Shown in pieces: positions 21,826 through 29,468 of a stretch of 51,808 nucleotides of DNA (position 1 is the first letter of the stretch; each line of letters opens with the position of its first letter). This DNA is from Archaeoglobi archaeon JdFR-42 (GTDB taxonomy: Archaea > Halobacteriota > Archaeoglobi > Archaeoglobales > JdFR-42): the NCBI GenBank assembly GCA_002010305.1, contig MTND01000022.1:174128-225935 (forward strand), read 5' to 3'. The notes under the pieces are model-generated. The model did no database searches, was not told the origin of the DNA, and saw only the letters and a program-made list of their open reading frames with translations. The position numbers and the translations under genes were made by a program.

Positions 21826-22617
21826 ATGAAATGGACGGCGATAAGTGAATATATTCAAGAGTTCATTCGGGAGAAAGTTTCCGAAGCTGGAGCGAAAGGA
21901 GTGGTGATTGGGTTAAGTGGTGGAGTGGACTCCACAGTCACTGCCCATCTTGCAGTAAAGGCCCTCAGTCCTGAAAGGGTGTATGGTCTCATATTACCTG
22001 AAAAAGGAATAACCTCGCAAAGAGATATTGAAGATGCACGAATGGTGGCAGAAAGTCTGAAGATCCAGTACAGAGAAATTAACATAGGGGATATACTCGA
22101 GTGTTACAAGCACTCCCTTGAGATATATGATCCAAAAAATAAACTTCCAACTGGGAATTTAAAGGCCAGAATAAGAATGACTGTGCTATACTATCATGCC
22201 AATTCAATGAACAGGCTGGTGGCAGGAACAGGCAACAAGACAGAGCTTATGGTTGGATACTTTACTAAATATGGAGACGGAGGAGTTGATATCCTTCCTC
22301 TCGGAGGACTTTATAAAACTGATGTGTATGGTCTGGCAGAACATCTGGGTGTGCCTGACAGGATAATACGGAAAACCCCCACAGCGGGATTATGGCCGGG
22401 ACAGACCGATGAAGAAGAGATGGGTATCACATATCGGGAACTAGATAGTATCCTGAAGGAAATCGAGTCTGGTGATGACATATACAGGATATCCAAAATA
22501 ACAGGGTTCTCATTGGATATGGTGGAGAAAGTCTTTAAAATGGTAGAGGAGAGCAGCCACAAGAGACTGTTACCTCCATCTGCTGAGATACCGGATGATT
22601 TAAAGGAGGAAAGATAA
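21826..22617 (+). CDS. nadE: NH3-dependent NAD+ synthetase
   Basis: NadE converts deamido-NAD to NAD using ammonia and ATP. The N-type pyrophosphatase P-loop GLSGGVDSTV is near residue 29. Further family blocks are TGNKTELMVGYFTKYGDGG near residue 133 and PTAGLWPGQTDEEEMG near residue 185. There is no N-terminal glutaminase domain, so free ammonia is the nitrogen donor. The ATG at 21826 is chosen because GAGGCGGG precedes it; a TTG at 21808 would add six residues. The stop codon overlaps the next start by one base (TAATG). Confidence 0.94.
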   Translation: MKWTAISEYIQEFIREKVSEAGAKGVVIGLSGGVDSTVTAHLAVKALSPERVYGLILPEKGITSQRDIEDARMVAESLKIQYREINIGDILECYKHSLEIYDPKNKLPTGNLKARIRMTVLYYHANSMNRLVAGTGNKTELMVGYFTKYGDGGVDILPLGGLYKTDVYGLAEHLGVPDRIIRKTPTAGLWPGQTDEEEMGITYRELDSILKEIESGDDIYRISKITGFSLDMVEKVFKMVEESSHKRLLPPSAEIPDDLKEER

Positions 22618-23039
22618 TGAGAGGAGAACTTCTGGCCTTAACAGCAGCCCTTATGTGGGGCCTTGCTCCCCTGCTGGATAGAGTAGCGATTGTCAATACC
22701 ACACCATTTGTTGCTAATTTTTTCAGAGCGTCAGGGGCTTTTACGGTATTGTTGATTTACGCATTACTCTCAGGTGGACTGAAAGAAGCTATGAATCTTG
22801 ATATAAAATCCATCTCCTTTTTTGTTCTGGCTGGTATAATGGCAGGAGCTATAGCAGTCTTGGCGTATTACCAGGCTCTCAAGTTCATAGGGGCTGGAAG
22901 AACCGTCCCCCTCACTTCCATCTACCCCCTCGTAACTGTTGTGTTTGCGGCCATGCTCCTTGGAGAACGACTCACTCTTACCACATATCTGGGTGCAGTG
23001 CTTATAGTGGCTGGAGTTATTCTGATTGGAATTGAATGA
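22617..23039 (+). CDS. Half-size EamA-family (DMT) transporter
   Basis: The 140-residue protein is a single EamA domain with about four to five membrane helices (about residues 3-20, 30-50, 63-83, 90-108 and 115-138). It includes the family-typical GAGRTVPLTSIYPLVTVV near residue 96 and the ending LGAVLIVAGVILIGI. Full-size members have two such domains; short ones act as dimers. The substrate is unknown. It overlaps nadE by one base and ends the plus-strand operon. The following 23040-23168 holds no gene. Confidence 0.85.
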   Translation: MRGELLALTAALMWGLAPLLDRVAIVNTTPFVANFFRASGAFTVLLIYALLSGGLKEAMNLDIKSISFFVLAGIMAGAIAVLAYYQALKFIGAGRTVPLTSIYPLVTVVFAAMLLGERLTLTTYLGAVLIVAGVILIGIE

Positions 23040-23168
23040 GAACTTGTTGAGATGGAACTGTAATGTTTGATGTTATATATGGAGGTCTTATTTCTATCTC
23101 AGTAGAATAAGTTCTGGCAAGACCCTCACTTTGGCTACCACTGTCCAGCCTTTTTCAGGAGATTCTTG

Positions 23169-23444
23169 CTATTCAGGCAAATCATTCCATCGATTTGAAG
23201 GATCTTTCTCCAGATATTTTTTCCTTAACCCTTCAGTAAGATCCACCTCATACAAGTTTGCTAGAGAAATGAGAACAAACAGACAATCCACAAGTTCTTC
23301 ATCTACATTAGTCTTCTTTCGTATCGCCCTTGCAAGCTCTCCCACCTCTTCTATCATCACAGAAAGAAGAAACAAGTCTCCTGATTTACAGTCTATATGG
23401 TAATATCTCTTTTTAACCTCTCCCTGAATCTTTCTCAGATGCAT
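23169..23444 (-). CDS. MazG-like nucleotide pyrophosphohydrolase
   Basis: With the ATG at 23444 the protein has 91 residues. It shows the MazG-type metal-binding pair of helices: EEVGELARAIR near residue 32 and EELVDCLFVLISLAN near residue 49. Such all-alpha NTP pyrophosphatases hydrolyse (d)NTPs or modified nucleotides to monophosphates. A longer form starting at TTG 23468 is possible, but MHLRKIQGEV matches the usual N-terminus of archaeal relatives. It lies 45 nt after the shikimate kinase gene on the same strand, so it may be co-transcribed. Confidence 0.8.
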   Translation of the reverse strand: MHLRKIQGEVKKRYYHIDCKSGDLFLLSVMIEEVGELARAIRKKTNVDEELVDCLFVLISLANLYEVDLTEGLRKKYLEKDPSNRWNDLPE

Positions 23445-23489
23445 GAAATAATAATATGTAGCTTTCAATAATATCTTTCGGGTAACCCC

Positions 23490-24305
23490 CTATTGAATAC
23501 CAACCGTTTGAGTTCTGATAATTCTCCCTGGAACGTTTTTCCAGATATTTATTATCTCATCCACGTTCTCCTCATCACAGAGACATATGTAGGCTGGACC
23601 ATTTCCAGATAGATTAACAAGCTCAAATCCTTTTTCTCGCAACATCTCAACAGGTTCAGTAGGATATCCAAGTATTCTACAGAAAAAGTCTGTGTTTATT
23701 TTCATGGCTTCTGGAATATTGCCTGCCTGAGCATGCTTAATTGCTTTTTCAATAATTTTTCCATGTTTCCTGATAGCATTATAACTAACTTTTTGCTTTT
23801 CCCAGGGTGGAATGAGTATTACACACTGGTAGTCTATTTCCCAATGCATAAGAGTTTTCATCTTGAGATTGTCTGTGATGGCTATACCTCCAAGAAGAGA
23901 TACGAAAGCATCATCATATGCTCCTGTATAGCTGATCCCATACTCCAAAGAAAGTCTAGCGTTGAGTTTTACCACGTCTTCAGGTTTCATGGAGCAATTT
24001 AGATTCCAGCATAAGGAAGTTATAAGAGAGTTAACAATAGCACTGCTGCTACCAAGTCCAGATTTTACCGGAATATCTGATATTATCTGGATACGAGCTC
24101 CTGTGTTTCCAGAAAAAGATTCTATTATTGCATTACAGATCTTGCAGTCAGTTCTTTTCCCATTTATGTAGGTCTCGATCACCCCCTCAGTGTTAAAGTC
24201 GATCTCACATATTGTTGTTAGATTCAGGGCAAAGGCGCATCCTTTTCCTGTGGCAAGGGCATTCACAACAGTACCGGACGCATATCCTATACCATATTTT
24301 TTCAT
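23490..24305 (-). CDS. aroK: Archaeal (GHMP-type) shikimate kinase
   Basis: This enzyme phosphorylates shikimate for aromatic amino acid synthesis. Archaea use a GHMP-kinase enzyme unrelated to bacterial AroK. Signatures are GYASGTVVNALATGKG near the N-terminus, the ATP-binding KSGLGSSSAIVNS near residue 82, GAYDDAFVSLLGGIAITDN near residue 128 and the C-terminal SGNGPAYICL near residue 234. The length of 271 residues is typical. Homoserine or mevalonate kinase is less likely because of the GAYDDA and TDN motifs. The gene is divergent from the citrate-cleavage cluster, and the 24306-24484 region between them carries operator-like palindromes. Confidence 0.88.
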   Translation of the reverse strand: MKKYGIGYASGTVVNALATGKGCAFALNLTTICEIDFNTEGVIETYINGKRTDCKICNAIIESFSGNTGARIQIISDIPVKSGLGSSSAIVNSLITSLCWNLNCSMKPEDVVKLNARLSLEYGISYTGAYDDAFVSLLGGIAITDNLKMKTLMHWEIDYQCVILIPPWEKQKVSYNAIRKHGKIIEKAIKHAQAGNIPEAMKINTDFFCRILGYPTEPVEMLREKGFELVNLSGNGPAYICLCDEENVDEIINIWKNVPGRIIRTQTVGIQ

Positions 24306-24368
24306 AGTATCTGCTGTCCTTTAATTTCTGGTATTATTTCACAGTTTCTTTTCAGTTTTAATATGATT

Positions 24369-24410
24369 TTGTAAATCTTTGACTTACAATTTGTAAGCAT
24401 ACATTTACAA
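24369..24410. promoter_or_regulatory. Operator-like array of TTGTAA/TTACAA half-sites
   Basis: Four half-sites alternate in direction: TTGTAA (24369), TTACAA (24385), TTGTAA (24391) and TTACAA (24405). The middle two form the perfect palindrome CTTACAATTTGTAAG at 24383-24397. The array ends 7 bp before a TATA-like TTTATA (24418-24423) serving the citryl-CoA synthetase gene, and it is also upstream of the divergent aroK. A position next to the TATA/BRE suggests a regulator-binding site. Confidence 0.55.
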
Positions 24411-24484
24411 CTATTACTTTATACCATAACTAGACATATGTCTATAATAATTCTTATTTACCTTCTATCAGATAATGCTGGGTT

Positions 24485-25630
24485 ATGAGACTGCTTGAAT
24501 ATCAGGCTAAGGATTTTCTCTCAAAAGCTGGATTCACGGTTCCTGACGGATTTGTAGTTGAAAAAAATACAGTCGAAAGGGATCTGGGGGAATTATACTG
24601 TAAAATTTCATTTCCGGTAGTTGCAAAAGTTCAAATTCCGATGGGTAGGAGAGGATTGGCAGGGGGTGTTAGAATCATCTCTCATCAGGATGAGCTGGTA
24701 CCTGTGTTGAGAGATATGTTCAACAGGAAATATTATGGCTTTTACCCAGAGAAAATGTTGTTGGAAAATAAGATAGATTATAACCGGGAGTTATATCTGG
24801 GTGTTACTTATGACTCTGGTAGACGAGGTCCTGTTCTGATCTTTTCACTGGCTGGAGGAATCGAAGTAGAAAGGGGAGAAAGTAAAATTCTTGAGCTGAC
24901 CACCATGTATGGTAATTATCCTTATCGCATTAAAAATTTCTTCATAAAATGTGGTCTGAAGGGAAAGCAACTCATAACAGTAACAGAGCTGGCCAGAAAA
25001 ATGATCGATGTATTCTTTAACAATAATCTAACTCTCCTTGAGATCAACCCTTTCTTTGAAACCGAAAAGGGATACGTGGTAGGAGATGCCCGTATTGAGG
25101 TGGATGATGAAAGCAATCAGCTTGGTTATGAAAATGAATTCAAATCTGAATTTGAAAAGAGAGCAGAAAAGATAGATAGTCTGGATTACCGGGGAACGGC
25201 AAGATTGGTGGAATTTTCTGGAGATATAGGTCTCATAATTGGTGGAGGGGGTGCAAGTCTAACCATTTTCGATGCTGTGATTAGATACGGCGGTTCTCCA
25301 GCCAACTACTGTGAAGTTGGAGGCAATCCGACTGTGAAGAAAGTCACAGAAATCACAAAACTAATCCTATCCAGAAAAGTTAAAGGTCTTCTTGTTATTA
25401 CCAATGTATTAAACAATACCAGAGTAGACCTTATTGCCAGAGGGGTTATCAAAGGTATTCTGGAATGTGGCATGGATCCAAAAAAGGTTATTGGGATTTT
25501 CAGGGTTCCGGGAGCCTGGGAAGAAGAAGGAAAGAAAATTTTGGCTAAATATGGCATACCTTTCGCTGGAAGAGAAGTCTCTCTGGATGAAGCAGTGAAA
25601 AAGGGACTTGAACGTTTGAGGGGAGAATAA
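24485..25630 (+). CDS. Citryl-CoA synthetase-like ATP-grasp (beta) subunit, SucC superfamily
   Basis: The 381-residue protein has the SucC layout: an ATP-grasp domain (LLEYQAKDFL start, ELYLGVTYD near residue 101, EINPFFETEKG near 187) and a ligase domain from about residue 245. SucC-type enzymes carry NGAGLAM and a FGGIVRCD loop in the ligase domain. Here these positions read GGGGASL near residue 257 and NNTRVD near residue 306. GGGAS and the N-x-T loop are features of ATP-citrate lyase, where they contact citrate, and FRVPG corresponds to its citrate-binding arginine region. With the partner subunit it would make citryl-CoA from citrate, CoA and ATP. Plain succinate-CoA ligase remains possible but fits less well. 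It is followed one base later by the alpha subunit gene. Confidence 0.75.
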   Translation: MRLLEYQAKDFLSKAGFTVPDGFVVEKNTVERDLGELYCKISFPVVAKVQIPMGRRGLAGGVRIISHQDELVPVLRDMFNRKYYGFYPEKMLLENKIDYNRELYLGVTYDSGRRGPVLIFSLAGGIEVERGESKILELTTMYGNYPYRIKNFFIKCGLKGKQLITVTELARKMIDVFFNNNLTLLEINPFFETEKGYVVGDARIEVDDESNQLGYENEFKSEFEKRAEKIDSLDYRGTARLVEFSGDIGLIIGGGGASLTIFDAVIRYGGSPANYCEVGGNPTVKKVTEITKLILSRKVKGLLVITNVLNNTRVDLIARGVIKGILECGMDPKKVIGIFRVPGAWEEEGKKILAKYGIPFAGREVSLDEAVKKGLERLRGE

Positions 25631-25631
25631 A

Positions 25632-26516
25632 ATGCTGAGGGAATTGAATTCTCGTACAAAGGTGATTGTTCAGGGTATTACTGGAAGAGAAGCTATGGTC
25701 TTCACTAAGGATATGCTAGATTATGGAACCAATGTAGTGGGCGGAGTAACTCCTGGTAAAGGTGGAATGAAAGTCCATGGTCTTCCAGTGTATGATGGTG
25801 TAAATGAGATAGATGCTGAGGTCTCAGTTATATCAGTCCCCCCTGCCTTTGCAAAAGATGCTGTGATGGAAGCCATTGAGGCAGGAATTAAACTGGTAGT
25901 TCTGGTTACTGAGCGAATACCAAGGAAAGATGTGGCTGAAATACTGGAATTCAACAGGGAAATGGGGGAGGAAACGAAAATAGTGGGACCAAACTCTCTT
26001 GGAGTCATAAAGCCTGAGAGGGTTAAAGTAGGTATGATCGGAGGAAGTATTGAGGCTACCAGAAAGGCCTACACAAAGGGAAATGTGGCGATACTTTCCC
26101 GCAGTGGGGGCATGACAACAGAACTGGCCAGTTTGCTTACTCAACAAGATATAGGGCAGAGTATATGTGTGAGTATTGGAGGAGACCCCATGGTGGGAAC
26201 CACTTTTCAAGATGCAATCATAGAACTCGAAAAAGATAAAGACACGAAAGGTTTCCTTCTTTTCTGTGAGCCAGGTGGGTTACAGGAAGAATTACTGGCC
26301 GAATATATTATAGAGAGGGGCATATCAAAGCCAGTATGTGCCTTTATAGCTGGAAAATTTGTTGACTCCCTTCCGGGTAGACGATTTGGCCACGCTGGAG
26401 TTATAGTCCATGGGAAAAAGGGCTCGGTAGAGGAGAAAAAAAGATTATTTGAGCAGGCAGGAGTTATTGTTTGTGAAACCCTATCCAAGATTCCAGAAGT
26501 GGTGGAGGAATTCTGA
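25632..26516 (+). CDS. Citryl-CoA synthetase-like alpha subunit, SucD superfamily
   Basis: The 294-residue protein has the CoA-binding Rossmann domain (VIVQGITGREA start and GGVTPGKGG near residue 36) and the ligase domain carrying the phosphohistidine in RRFGHAGVIVHGKKG near residue 250. The phosphate-loop region reads LSRSGGMTTEL near residue 156. SucD proteins read SRSGTLTYE here, while ATP-citrate lyase reads SRSGGMSNEL, so the subunit is lyase-like. Glu in FCEPGG near residue 213 matches the conserved partner of the phosphohistidine. The start codon at 25632 is one base after the beta stop, and the ferredoxin start overlaps its stop (TGATG). Both subunits are surely co-expressed. Confidence 0.75.
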   Translation: MLRELNSRTKVIVQGITGREAMVFTKDMLDYGTNVVGGVTPGKGGMKVHGLPVYDGVNEIDAEVSVISVPPAFAKDAVMEAIEAGIKLVVLVTERIPRKDVAEILEFNREMGEETKIVGPNSLGVIKPERVKVGMIGGSIEATRKAYTKGNVAILSRSGGMTTELASLLTQQDIGQSICVSIGGDPMVGTTFQDAIIELEKDKDTKGFLLFCEPGGLQEELLAEYIIERGISKPVCAFIAGKFVDSLPGRRFGHAGVIVHGKKGSVEEKKRLFEQAGVIVCETLSKIPEVVEEF

Positions 26517-26716
26517 TGGGCCTGTTTATTTCAGTCTTGGTTGATAAAGGAAGATGTAACCTTTGCAAGAAATGTCAGATATGCCCGGTTGATATTTTTA
26601 AGTTCGACAATGACATCCAGGTTGTGGATGAAGATGAATGTCTTCTGTGCAATGCATGTATAGAGGCATGTGAAACTGGAGCCATTACCATACAAAAAGA
26701 ATATGGTAAATCGTAG
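26516..26716 (+). CDS. Small 2[4Fe-4S]-type ferredoxin with unusual first cluster spacing
   Basis: The 66-residue protein has two cysteine motifs. The second, CLLCNACIEAC near residues 42-52, has the normal Cx2Cx2Cx3C spacing. The first, CNLCKKCQICP near residues 14-24, has Cx2Cx2Cx2CP, one residue shorter than usual between the third and fourth cysteine. The codons are unambiguous, so either this cluster is distorted or the reading reflects a real variant. A ferredoxin gene tucked between ligase and lyase genes, with its start overlapping the alpha-subunit stop, suggests an electron carrier for a linked oxidoreductase not encoded here. The last codons lie inside the palindrome at 26706-26722. 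Confidence 0.85.
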   Translation: MGLFISVLVDKGRCNLCKKCQICPVDIFKFDNDIQVVDEDECLLCNACIEACETGAITIQKEYGKS

Positions 26717-26778
26717 ATTTACTGATTGTCAATAAAGTTGAACAATATGGTAAACTTCGTTTACCACTTGTCAACAAA
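26704..26778. repeat. Two-hairpin dispersed element, copy 2, with an extra hairpin
   Basis: The order is as follows: inverted repeat GTAAATC-GTA-GATTTAC (26706-26722), inverted repeat ATTGTCAA (26725-26732) with TTGAACAAT (26738-26746), then ATATGG. A second, perfect 8-bp palindrome TGGTAAAC-TTC-GTTTACCA (26748-26766) follows, then TTGTCAAC. The first half has the same arrangement as 10831-10882. It covers the ferredoxin stop codon and lies upstream of the citryl-CoA lyase gene, so it could be an operator, an attenuating RNA structure or a repeat. Confidence 0.6.
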
Positions 26779-26840
26779 GATTAGAATGGTTGAAGGCAGA
26801 GAAAAATGAAATTAATAGATAGTCAAACAGGAGGAATGTT

Positions 26841-27653
26841 ATGAGTCAGAAAAAGGATTCAAATCCAAATCACTCAGTGAATGGAGGAGCGAAATTCTGG
26901 AGAACATCTATTTCGAAAGTGGAACCCAATAAGATACTCATCAGAGGATGTCCCATCGAGAAACTTATGGAAAGGACTTTTGGAGATGTTGTATATCTTC
27001 TATTTACTGGACACTTGCCATCTGGTAATGAAGGGAAAATGATCGAAGCCATTCTAATCAGCGGATGTGATCACAGCCTTGCAGCTCCTTCAGCCAATGC
27101 TGTGAGATTTGTTGCATCATCAGGGGTCCCTCTTCAGGCCAGTGTTGCAGCAGGAATAATCTCTTTGGGAGATTATCACGGAGGCGCCATAGAACAAGCT
27201 GCAAAACTTTTCCAGGAGAGTCTCAGAAATTACCATGGAGATATCGATTCTTTGGCGATAAAAATTGTTGAAAGATATAAGGCCGAAAAAAAGAGGATCC
27301 TTGGATTTGGACATCCATATCATACAAAAGATCCTAGGACTAGTAAACTCATTCAGCTTGCGGAGAAATATGGTGTCAAAGGGAAACATGTGGAGCTGGC
27401 ACTTGCCATAGAAAAAGAGTTGGAAAAAGGAGGCAAATCCATCCCTTTAAATGTGGATGGGACAATCGGGGCTATTATCTCTGATCTGGGCATAGATTAT
27501 AGATATGGAAAGGGTTTTTACGTGATTGCCAGATCTGCAGGACTTACGGCCCATGCCTATGAACAGATGATGGATCGCCCTTTCAAAGCAGTCTCCCTTG
27601 AGGAAATAGAATATGTAGGTGAAGAAGATGGATGCAACGAAAACCCTGATTGA
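26841..27653 (+). CDS. Citryl-CoA lyase (short citrate-synthase-fold enzyme)
   Basis: The protein has 270 residues, far shorter than citrate synthase (about 380-430) and equal to the lyase part of ATP-citrate lyase. The catalytic histidines are visible in CDHSLA near residue 75 and FGHPYHTKDPR near residue 154. The catalytic aspartate sits in PLNVDGTIGAIISDLG near residues 199-214. NVDG-x-IG is the citryl-CoA lyase/ATP-citrate lyase form, where citrate synthases read NVDFYSG. GDYHGGAIEQAAKLF near residue 109 also parallels the lyase. The reaction is citryl-CoA to acetyl-CoA and oxaloacetate, or the reverse. A GGAGGA site lies 6 nt before the ATG. The next gene overlaps by 26 nt. Confidence 0.82.
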   Translation: MSQKKDSNPNHSVNGGAKFWRTSISKVEPNKILIRGCPIEKLMERTFGDVVYLLFTGHLPSGNEGKMIEAILISGCDHSLAAPSANAVRFVASSGVPLQASVAAGIISLGDYHGGAIEQAAKLFQESLRNYHGDIDSLAIKIVERYKAEKKRILGFGHPYHTKDPRTSKLIQLAEKYGVKGKHVELALAIEKELEKGGKSIPLNVDGTIGAIISDLGIDYRYGKGFYVIARSAGLTAHAYEQMMDRPFKAVSLEEIEYVGEEDGCNENPD

Positions 27654-28938
27654 ACTTGTTGCCAGAGTAGATTTCAGGCAACTACCAGGAGATGTAGTGG
27701 AAAAGACAAAAATAAGTATACTTGACTGGTTTATCTGCTGTTTAGCTGGATCAGCATTACCGCAGGCAAAAAAAGCTTTTGCAGCTCTTAGTGGCATGTC
27801 AAAAGGAGCAAGTACAATCTTCGGATTTCATGTTAAAGTATCTCCATACACAGCATCCCTGATAAATGGCATTTCAGGACATTCTCTTGAGATGGACGAC
27901 ATAGATAAAAAATCTGTGGTTCACCCAGGGGTCGTTGTTATTCCATCTGCCATTGCTATAGCGGAGGAGATGGAAGCTGAAGGTAGTAATTTAATCGAAA
28001 GTGTGGTGGCAGGATATGAAGTTGTTCTCAGACTTGGGGAATGTCTGGGAAGAGATCATTACACGAAATTCCACTCTACTGCTACGTGCGGAGTTTTTGG
28101 GTCTACTGCTGCCTCAGGTAAATTACTTGGCTTGAATGATGAGCAGATGGAATGGGCTTTCGGTAATGCAGGAAGTTTTGCCACTGGTTTATGGCAGTTT
28201 ATTGAAGGGGGAGGGGAAACCAAACCCCTTCATGCTGGAAAAGCATCATCAGAAGGTATACTCGTCTCTTTACTGGCTGCAAAAAGATATTCAGGTCCAA
28301 AAGGGATCATTGAGGGTGAAAAAGGGCTTTGCACTGTGATGTCCGAACATCCAGATTATGATACATTAAGAAAAGCCGGATTCAGGATTATGGATGTGAG
28401 TTTCAAATTGTATCCGTCCTGTAGACACACTCATGCAGCTATAGATGCAGCCTTAGCTTTACGTGAACAGGTTGATGAAATCCAATCAGTCGAAATATAT
28501 ACGTATAAAGAAGCGATCCAGATAGCAGGATTTAGGAATCCGTCCACCCCTTTTGAAGGAAAATTCAGCGTTCCATACTGTGTAGCCATCGCTTTACTAG
28601 ATGGGAATGTAAGGCCAGAACAATTTGATGTCAGTAACCTCGGAAAGACTGAGGTTAGAAAGATCCTTGCAAGAACAGTTTTGAAAGAGAAAAAAGAGTT
28701 TTCTATGGCTTTCCCAGACCGCTGGATGAGTGAAGTGGTGGTTAACAACACTCTTTCTAGGCTCATCGAATTCCCAAAAGGGGATCCCGAAAACCCAGCT
28801 AGGATAGAGGATCTATGGGTCAAGTATGAGGGAATGCTTAGATACGCAGGAGTTGATGCAGATCTCACAACTATTATTGACTTCTTCACGACCTTGGAAA
28901 AGAGAACCATGGATGAACTTGGAGAATTAGTGTATTAG
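27628..28938 (+). CDS. MmgE/PrpD-family hydro-lyase
   Basis: The 436-residue protein matches the MmgE/PrpD fold. The segments are LDWFICCLAGS near residue 29, GISGHSLEMDDIDK near residue 80 (the GxxxHxxDxDD-type active-site region), YEVVLRLGE near 130, KPLHAGKASSEG near 197 and KLYPSCRHTHAAIDAA near 258. Family members include 2-methylcitrate dehydratase, which also acts as a cofactor-free aconitase-like dehydratase, and cis-aconitate decarboxylase. The start ATG 27628 is preceded by AGGTGA and lies within the end of the citryl-CoA lyase gene, so the two are translated together. A citrate or methylcitrate dehydratase role is inferred from this position. Confidence 0.85.
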   Translation: MDATKTLIELVARVDFRQLPGDVVEKTKISILDWFICCLAGSALPQAKKAFAALSGMSKGASTIFGFHVKVSPYTASLINGISGHSLEMDDIDKKSVVHPGVVVIPSAIAIAEEMEAEGSNLIESVVAGYEVVLRLGECLGRDHYTKFHSTATCGVFGSTAASGKLLGLNDEQMEWAFGNAGSFATGLWQFIEGGGETKPLHAGKASSEGILVSLLAAKRYSGPKGIIEGEKGLCTVMSEHPDYDTLRKAGFRIMDVSFKLYPSCRHTHAAIDAALALREQVDEIQSVEIYTYKEAIQIAGFRNPSTPFEGKFSVPYCVAIALLDGNVRPEQFDVSNLGKTEVRKILARTVLKEKKEFSMAFPDRWMSEVVVNNTLSRLIEFPKGDPENPARIEDLWVKYEGMLRYAGVDADLTTIIDFFTTLEKRTMDELGELVY

Positions 28939-29054
28939 TGAGCTGTTCTGGCAGTGTATTTATGAAGTAGTATAGGTGTATTTTAGAATTAAATTACAGA
29001 TTCATGGTAATATTAACAGAAAATTACTTATCTGTGAAATAACAAGAGTTATGT

Positions 29055-29321
29055 ATGACCCGGGTATGGGTTGAAAGACACAAGAAAATTAAAGAAACAG
29101 TTGAGAAAATAATTCAGGAGCGAGATTGTGGTTTTGTGAGTGATACCACAGTGGCTTCAACACTTAACATTGATCCAAGAACAGTCAGATCTCATTTTGA
29201 GATAATGAGTATAGACGGATATGGAGAGTGCCTTGAGCCAGAATGCAAGAGCTTTTGTCCAGAATATAAAATTAAAGAAATATGGAACAGAATCAGAGAG
29301 AAGAAAAGAGAACCAAGTTGA
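29055..29321 (+). CDS. Small HTH-containing protein with a cysteine cluster
   Basis: The 88-residue protein has a likely helix-turn-helix (VSDTTVASTLNIDPRTVRSHFEIM, about residues 28-51). Three cysteines follow (CLEPECKSFC, about 59-68) that could bind a metal, then a charged helix. No family is recognised with confidence. A TATA-like ATTACTTATC lies about 28 bp before the ATG without a ribosome-binding site, consistent with leaderless expression. It stands alone, just downstream of the citrate-cleavage cluster; a regulatory link to that cluster is possible but not shown. Confidence 0.55.
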   Translation: MTRVWVERHKKIKETVEKIIQERDCGFVSDTTVASTLNIDPRTVRSHFEIMSIDGYGECLEPECKSFCPEYKIKEIWNRIREKKREPS

Positions 29322-29468
29322 AGAATTTATACCATTTTTATTTACGTTTATTCTTGAATACTGGAGTGTTACAGCTAGGGTGTTACAATTGGAGGGTAAT
29401 CATGGCCTTTATGATACGTAGACAAACTTGATTTTAGAGGTATGTCTGCATAGAATATAGAATAAACT

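Noticed and set aside
24485-26516. Plain succinate-CoA ligase sucCD
   Set aside because: General fold fits, but the ligase-site motifs (GGGAS, NNTRVD, SRSGGM) and the neighbouring citryl-CoA lyase fit citryl-CoA synthetase better; kept only as the alternative.
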